Source: DAIOHQ01 sp036744635
GTDB taxonomy: Bacteria > Planctomycetota > Phycisphaerae > Tepidisphaerales > Tepidisphaeraceae
DNA: 24,860 nt
Assembly (NCBI GenBank): GCA_036744635.1
Contig: DAIOHQ010000041.1
Span: forward strand, 1 to 24,860
Reading direction: 5' to 3'
In this document: positions 21,198-24,860 of the stretch, one piece after another
Layout: each line of letters starts with the position of its first letter
Position numbering within the stretch: position 1 is the first letter of the stretch
Translations under genes and position numbers: made by a program
Notes under the pieces: model-generated
What the model saw: only the letters and a program-made list of their open reading frames with translations
Database searches by the model: none
Told to the model about the DNA's origin: nothing

Positions 21198-22036
21198 TGA
21201 AGATGGCTAAACACCGGATCGAGTGTGTTGACAGAGCCGTAGCACGGGCGTCCCGCCCGTGTCTGCGCTGCACGAACACGGGCGGGACGCCCGTGCCACA
21301 AGGCTGGCGATGGGCGCTTGGGGCGGGCCAGCGAGGCTTCACGCTGGCCGAGGTGACGGTGGTCATCGCGATCATCGTGCTGCTGCTGGCGATGGCGGTG
21401 CCGGCGTTCAATTACATCACCTCCAACCGTAGTGCGGAGGCCGCCCAGAACCAGATCGCCGGAATGCTGGCGCGGGCGCGGGCGGAAGCAATTTATCGCA
21501 ACGGCCAGGCGCTGGCGGGTGGGAAGTTTGTGACGGGAGTGGGCGTGGCGTTTTTTGTCGATACGGCGACGGCACGCATGACGACGGCGATCATCTCGGC
21601 GGACGACCAAACAACAGCGGCGGTCGACGTCGTTATGGACAATACCGGCGCCACACCTCCAACACCACTTTACGAGAGCCAAACACTGCCAAATGGAGTG
21701 GGCATCCAGTTGGTAAATGATGCGACGAATCTGTACAGCCGCGTTGGAGACACCGATACATCGATCGCCGGGCCTAGAGCGGCGGTAGTGCTCTTTGACG
21801 GGCAAGGCCGGCTGGTCTCAAAGAGCTATACGATCGCCGCTAACAGTTACCTCGCCGGCCGGATGAATACCGGCGCGCCCACGGGCACCCTCGTTTCGCA
21901 GTTCGGTGGCGGAATCTATGACACAAAGGGATATGACAACCAGACGACTGCGACAGATAAAGATAATTGGCTGAAAGATAACGCCCTGCCGTTTCTGGTG
22001 AATCGGTACAACGGGACGCTTTTGAAAAGTGAGTGA
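21197..22036 (+). CDS. Minor pseudopilin, GspH-like, with repeat-derived N-terminal extension
   Basis: A 279-residue protein if ATG 21197 is used; this ATG overlaps the upstream stop (TGATG). The prepilin site is QRG|FTLAEVTVVIAIIVLLLAMAVPAF (Glu at +5). It is followed by SAEAAQNQIAGMLARARAEAIYRNG, typical of GspH/FimT. The leader would be 47 residues, far longer than normal, and residues 14-35 (AVARASRPC...GGTPVPQ) are a translated palindromic repeat (21239-21299). An in-frame GTG at 21293, inside the right arm of that repeat, would give a normal 15-residue leader, so the true start is uncertain. The C-terminal domain has no clear match beyond the family. Confidence 0.75.
   Translation: MKMAKHRIECVDRAVARASRPCLRCTNTGGTPVPQGWRWALGAGQRGFTLAEVTVVIAIIVLLLAMAVPAFNYITSNRSAEAAQNQIAGMLARARAEAIYRNGQALAGGKFVTGVGVAFFVDTATARMTTAIISADDQTTAAVDVVMDNTGATPPTPLYESQTLPNGVGIQLVNDATNLYSRVGDTDTSIAGPRAAVVLFDGQGRLVSKSYTIAANSYLAGRMNTGAPTGTLVSQFGGGIYDTKGYDNQTTATDKDNWLKDNALPFLVNRYNGTLLKSE
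21239..21299. repeat. GTAGCACGGG-family palindrome inside a pseudopilin frame
   Basis: Arms of 24 bases (21239-21262 and 21276-21299) match at 23 of 24 positions around a 13-base loop. The arms are GC-rich (GTAGCACGGGCGTCCCGCCC...). It lies between the first possible start and the prepilin cleavage site of the GspH-like gene and keeps the frame open. Confidence 0.9.
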
Positions 22037-22039
22037 GTG

Positions 22040-22993
22040 ATGACAAGAACGGTTGAACTGAATTCGACGTGGCATGGGCTACCAGCCCATGCGCAAGCGG
22101 CCAAGGCCGCGGATGCACGGGCAGGGTTGCCCGTGCCACGGCGGGGTGCGCGGATAGTTCGGCAGCGCTCGGGCGTGACATTTACCGAAGTGATGTTTGC
22201 CGTAATCTTGCTGGGGATCGGGTTCATCATGCTGGCGGCGATGTTTCCGGTGGCCATCCAACAGGCCAAGAGCACCAGCGAGGAGACCGAAGGAGCGGCG
22301 CTGGGGCGCAGCGCGTTGAATTTCATGGAGCAGATGTCGGTGCTGCAGAACGGGACCACGCCGCTGATGGTGGCGACGGGAGGAAGTTCGCCGGCGCCGG
22401 TGGTTTCGATTCCGCAAACCAATTCACTGCTTTGGACGCCGATCAGCGGGAACCTGATTCGCTCGGATGATCCGCGTTATGCGTGGGTGCCGCTCTATAA
22501 GCGGGATCCGAATTCGCCCTACGCGCAGGTGTTTTTGTTTGCCGTGCAGAATCGCAATCGGTCCACGTACACCAGCCCGACCGACGTGGCGCAGCCGACG
22601 GCGACGGTGCCGGCGACGCTGGAGGCGCGGCTGGTCAGCACGAACATCACGGCCGGTGTATCTGGCGCGCCCGACACGATCACGATCAGCGCGGCAACCG
22701 GCGCGAATGCGGCCAACCCTCAGGCCGCGGGGGATGGGGGATTTTTGGTGCTGGTGAACTCGGGATTGATCCTGCGGCTGGGGGCACAGGTGACCGGCAG
22801 CACCGACACCTGGAATTTGGCGCCCGGCTATGACCTGAACAGCCAGCAGGCGAGCAGTCTCAAGCCGACGGGGCCAGGGTTGTTGGCATACATCGTCGGC
22901 CGGGGATACAGCGATCCGACCGCGCCGGCCAATGGTTACGACGGAACGGTGCAGGATGTCGGGTGCTACACCAGCTTTGTGCGGGTGAATTGA
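22040..22993 (+). CDS. Minor pseudopilin, GspI/PilV-like, with repeat-derived N-terminal extension
   Basis: A 317-residue protein from ATG 22040, 3 bases after the upstream stop. The prepilin motif is RQRSG|VTFTEVMFAVILLGIGFIMLAAMFPVAIQQAKS: Gly at -1, Glu at +5, and the EVxxAxxLLxIGF pattern of PilV/GspI. The leader would be 45 residues, of which ~11-34 (WHGLPAHAQ...RAGLPVPR) are encoded by a palindromic repeat (22069-22139). An in-frame GTG at 22133, with AGGG 6 bases upstream, would give a 14-residue leader. The protein is larger than E. coli-type GspI (~120 residues), as is common in planctomycete-like prepilins. Confidence 0.75.
   Translation: MTRTVELNSTWHGLPAHAQAAKAADARAGLPVPRRGARIVRQRSGVTFTEVMFAVILLGIGFIMLAAMFPVAIQQAKSTSEETEGAALGRSALNFMEQMSVLQNGTTPLMVATGGSSPAPVVSIPQTNSLLWTPISGNLIRSDDPRYAWVPLYKRDPNSPYAQVFLFAVQNRNRSTYTSPTDVAQPTATVPATLEARLVSTNITAGVSGAPDTITISAATGANAANPQAAGDGGFLVLVNSGLILRLGAQVTGSTDTWNLAPGYDLNSQQASSLKPTGPGLLAYIVGRGYSDPTAPANGYDGTVQDVGCYTSFVRVN
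22069..22139. repeat. GTGGCATGGG/GCCCGTGCCAC palindrome inside a pseudopilin frame
   Basis: The outer ends GTGGCATGGGC and GCCCGTGCCAC are inverted with one mismatch. Each half is a hairpin: GCATGGGCT/AGCCCATGC and GCACGGGCA/TGCCCGTGC. It is related to, but not a copy of, the element at 21239, so it is likely a separate insertion of the same broad family. Confidence 0.85.
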
Positions 22994-23002
22994 GGTTGAG
23001 TC

Positions 23003-24571
23003 ATGGCCGTTAAGAAGTCAGAAGTCAGAAGTCAGAAGTCGGCAGTGGGTGACCGGTCGGCAGCAGGTGGCCGGCGCGTCGCTTTTACGCTGATCGAATT
23101 GATGATCTCGATCGCGCTGATTTTGTTTTTGATGATCGGGATCAACCAGGTATTCAGCACCACGCAGACGACGGTATCGACCGGGCAGGCGCAGGCGGCC
23201 GCGACGCGGGACAACCAGGCTTCGCAGGGAGTGCTGGCCAACGATTTTCGCGGGTTCGCATCCGATGGCCCATTCATGGTGATCGCATCCAACCGCGTGT
23301 ATGCGTTTCGCAACGCGGCGGACAAGGCGGGAAGTGCAACGCCAACCTCTCCGCAGACTGTGGTGAACCCAAACACCGGTGCCACCGTCACGGCGTCGCA
23401 GGCGATTTATGGGGATGTGAACCATCGCCAGGACCGGGTGGGATTTTTTGTGCGCGGGCTGCTGAACCGCCAGACCGGCTCACTTTCGCCCAACGGAGCA
23501 ATAGTCACCAATCAGGCCAGCAGCGAAGGGTGGGTGTGGATTGGCCACCTGAAAGTCGGGAACAATATTTACGATACCACGGTGACGCCGAATGTACCGA
23601 AGCCAACCTATTACGCTCCCGCTGCGGCGGACGCCAGTAGCACTGATAAGAACGACAATAACGCCGTGGCATCGCAGTTCATTCTGGGGCGGGTGGCGAT
23701 GCTGCTGCGGACGAACTCAACCGATTCCAGCGGGAACGCGGTGACGGGATATATCAAGGCGGCGGCGAACCCGGTGGTCTCGCTGGCGCCGTTGGCCTCG
23801 GGATCAGCGGCGGATCAGTCACCGTGGACCATCGATCAGTCGCGCTTCGACGTGGCCATCGCGTCGATGGACAGCTATCGCTCGCAGTTGCTGGCGTATA
23901 TCGCGGTTCCGGCCAACAGTGGGTGGTGGAAGCAATTCGTCTATAGCGATTACGCCACGACCGCCAACACCGACTACCGCTTCAATTGCTATCAGTTCGT
24001 GCCCAAGCCCTTGACGTCGGACTGGGCGGCGCTGGCCGCGCCGATTTTTCTGCCGGGGTGCGGGCAGTTCATGGTGGAGTATGCCGGGGATTATTTGACG
24101 CAGAGCAGCACCGGGGCGGTGACGGCGCAGGGGCCGGATGGGGTGGTCGACTTCTGCTATGACACCAGCGCGACGACGCCGGCGGTGCGCACGCGGAAGG
24201 TGATGTGGTATGGGCTGCCGCGCGACACGACCGGCGATGGGGTGATCAGCGGTTACACGCCGACGGCCGCGAGTGCGACCACCGGAAGCCCCGCGACGCA
24301 GATCGACGTGGTCCCGCTGCGGGACATCATTCAGAATTTTGCGACGGTCATGACGCCGGCGGCGACATCGCCCTACGCCGCCGCGTTCGAGAAGGAATAC
24401 CCGACAAAGCAGGCCGACTATGTAGCGTCAGGGCTTGATAAGCCCTACACCTGTGTCTGGGGCCCCAGCGACATCAAGCCTTCGATGGTGCGGATCACGG
24501 TTCAGTTGGAGGACGCCAACGGCCGGCTGGCGCAGGGGCAGGTGTATGAGTATGTGTATAACCTGCCGTGA
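23003..24571 (+). CDS. Minor pseudopilin, GspJ/PilW-like
   Basis: A 522-residue protein; ATG 23003. The prepilin motif is GRRVA|FTLIELMISIALILFLMIGINQVFSTTQTTVSTGQAQAAATRDNQASQGVLANDFRGF. The FTLIELM helix and the QA...NQAS...L..DFR stretch match GspJ/PilW. The leader would be 27 residues and begins with translated heptamer repeats (KSEVRSQKS, 23014-23040); an in-frame GTG at 23045 would shorten it to 13. The C-terminal half is long, with no recognisable enzyme motif, and ends ITVQLEDANGRLAQGQVYEYVYNLP, a normal final strand of such pseudopilins. It follows the GspI-like gene by 9 bases. Confidence 0.78.
   Translation: MAVKKSEVRSQKSAVGDRSAAGGRRVAFTLIELMISIALILFLMIGINQVFSTTQTTVSTGQAQAAATRDNQASQGVLANDFRGFASDGPFMVIASNRVYAFRNAADKAGSATPTSPQTVVNPNTGATVTASQAIYGDVNHRQDRVGFFVRGLLNRQTGSLSPNGAIVTNQASSEGWVWIGHLKVGNNIYDTTVTPNVPKPTYYAPAAADASSTDKNDNNAVASQFILGRVAMLLRTNSTDSSGNAVTGYIKAAANPVVSLAPLASGSAADQSPWTIDQSRFDVAIASMDSYRSQLLAYIAVPANSGWWKQFVYSDYATTANTDYRFNCYQFVPKPLTSDWAALAAPIFLPGCGQFMVEYAGDYLTQSSTGAVTAQGPDGVVDFCYDTSATTPAVRTRKVMWYGLPRDTTGDGVISGYTPTAASATTGSPATQIDVVPLRDIIQNFATVMTPAATSPYAAAFEKEYPTKQADYVASGLDKPYTCVWGPSDIKPSMVRITVQLEDANGRLAQGQVYEYVYNLP
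23014..23040 (+). repeat. Heptamer tandem repeat (GAAGTCA) at the start of the GspJ-like gene
   Basis: Three full GAAGTCA units plus GAAGTC lie 11 bases after the ATG. A unit of 7 bases is not a multiple of three, so gain or loss of one unit would shift the frame. A short piece of the same sequence (GAAGTCAGAAG) lies near 10300. Confidence 0.85.
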
Positions 24572-24583
24572 GGGTGGGTTTGG

Positions 24584-24652
24584 CGTAGCACGGGTTTTCA
24601 ACCCGTGCATCCATCACGCGGTTTGGGGCACGGGTTAAAAACCCGTGCTACG
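24584..24652. repeat. GTAGCACGGG-family palindromic element, short copy
   Basis: It begins CGTAGCACGGGTTTTCAACCC and ends with its inverse, ACCCGTGCTACG; both ends are small hairpins (GCACGGGTT/AACCCGTGC). At 69 bases it has a shorter centre than the 100-base copies. It lies between the GspJ-like and GspK-like genes. Confidence 0.9.
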
Positions 24653-24661
24653 GGGTGGGAT

Positions 24662-24679
24662 GGTGCAATGAATTGCACC
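24662..24679. repeat. Short palindrome GGTGCAAT-GA-ATTGCACC, copy 2
   Basis: A perfect 8-bp palindrome with a 2-base centre, 9 bases after the previous element. It is a longer form of the one at 17292-17307; in both places the short palindrome neighbours a GTAGCACGGG element. Confidence 0.65.
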
Positions 24680-24698
24680 TTACAAAATTGAGGTTGAT

Positions 24699-24860
24699 AT
24701 GAAACGATTTCTTATGCGCATGCAGGCGCGGTTCGTGCGGTCGCGGCCGGGGACGATCTTGATTTTCGTGGTGGTGCTGCTGGTGCTGATGGCGATCATC
24801 GGCACAGCCTGGATCACCAGCACGCGCAGCGACCGCTTCACCAGCCAGCAGAACATCGTC
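24699..24860 (+). CDS. GspK/PilX-like minor pseudopilin, N-terminal part; cut by window end
   Basis: The ATG at 24699 has GAGG upstream. The 54 visible residues read MKRFLMRMQARFVRSRPGTILIFVVVLLVLMAIIGTAWITSTRSDRFTSQQNIV. A basic start, the RSRPG|TILIFVVVLLVLM helix and the TSTRSDRF stretch match the N-terminus of GspK/PilX, which lacks the Glu at +5 as GspK does. It completes the order G-H-I-J-K. The rest of the protein is outside the window. Confidence 0.75.
   Translation, partial: MKRFLMRMQARFVRSRPGTILIFVVVLLVLMAIIGTAWITSTRSDRFTSQQNIV

Overview
This high-GC window most likely comes from a planctomycete, probably of the Phycisphaerae/Tepidisphaerales type. That is an inference from four things: a large exoprotein with a near-N-terminal 'MESRVLLT' signal resembling the LEPRLLLS-type motif of planctomycete exported proteins; several prepilin-like proteins, one of them with an H-x(n)-DG ending; Ser/Thr kinases with added domains; and many short palindromic and tandem repeats between and inside genes.

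Layout. (1) 1-7.0 kb, mostly housekeeping: the 3' end of dnaK with a clear terminator, a secreted PQQ-type sugar dehydrogenase with PKD and PA14 domains, recJ, a prepilin-like protein and a single-domain response regulator. (2) 7.0-8.7 kb: tRNA-Tyr and an atypical small kinase (both minus strand), then a HigB/HigA-type toxin-antitoxin pair. (3) 8.7-11.6 kb: a four-helix membrane protein, a Ser/Thr kinase with two C-terminal zinc ribbons, and two membrane proteins that also end in zinc ribbons. (4) 11.6-15.2 kb, the most interesting part: after a cluster of three repeat elements comes a compact same-strand array. It holds a 43-residue membrane peptide, a 493-residue protein (winged helix plus Snf7-like helical region), a 204-residue and a 202-residue charged helical protein that both look like ESCRT-III/Snf7 subunits, and, between the last two, a 30-residue hydrophobic ORF and an orphan HigA-like regulator. 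(5) 15.3-17.3 kb: a RelE/ParE-like toxin with a downstream antitoxin, a membrane protein and rsmG. (6) 17.5-20.4 kb, minus strand: a secreted TPR-like protein, tRNA-Leu, a SEC-C protein and a 199-residue protein of unknown function. (7) 20.6-24.86 kb: five consecutive pseudopilin genes in the order GspG-H-I-J-K-like; the last is cut by the window edge.

How the parts may work together. The GspG-K-like set would form the pseudopilus of a type II secretion-like machine; GspD/E/F are not in the window. The array at 11.8-15.2 kb could be a bacterial ESCRT-III-like membrane-remodelling module, possibly linked to the kinase/zinc-ribbon membrane genes just upstream. This rests on reading the protein sequences by eye and needs profile searches. 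The second theme is repeats: at least six families are present. Some lie inside open frames, namely the N-terminal leaders of three pseudopilin genes and an insertion next to the DHH motif of RecJ.
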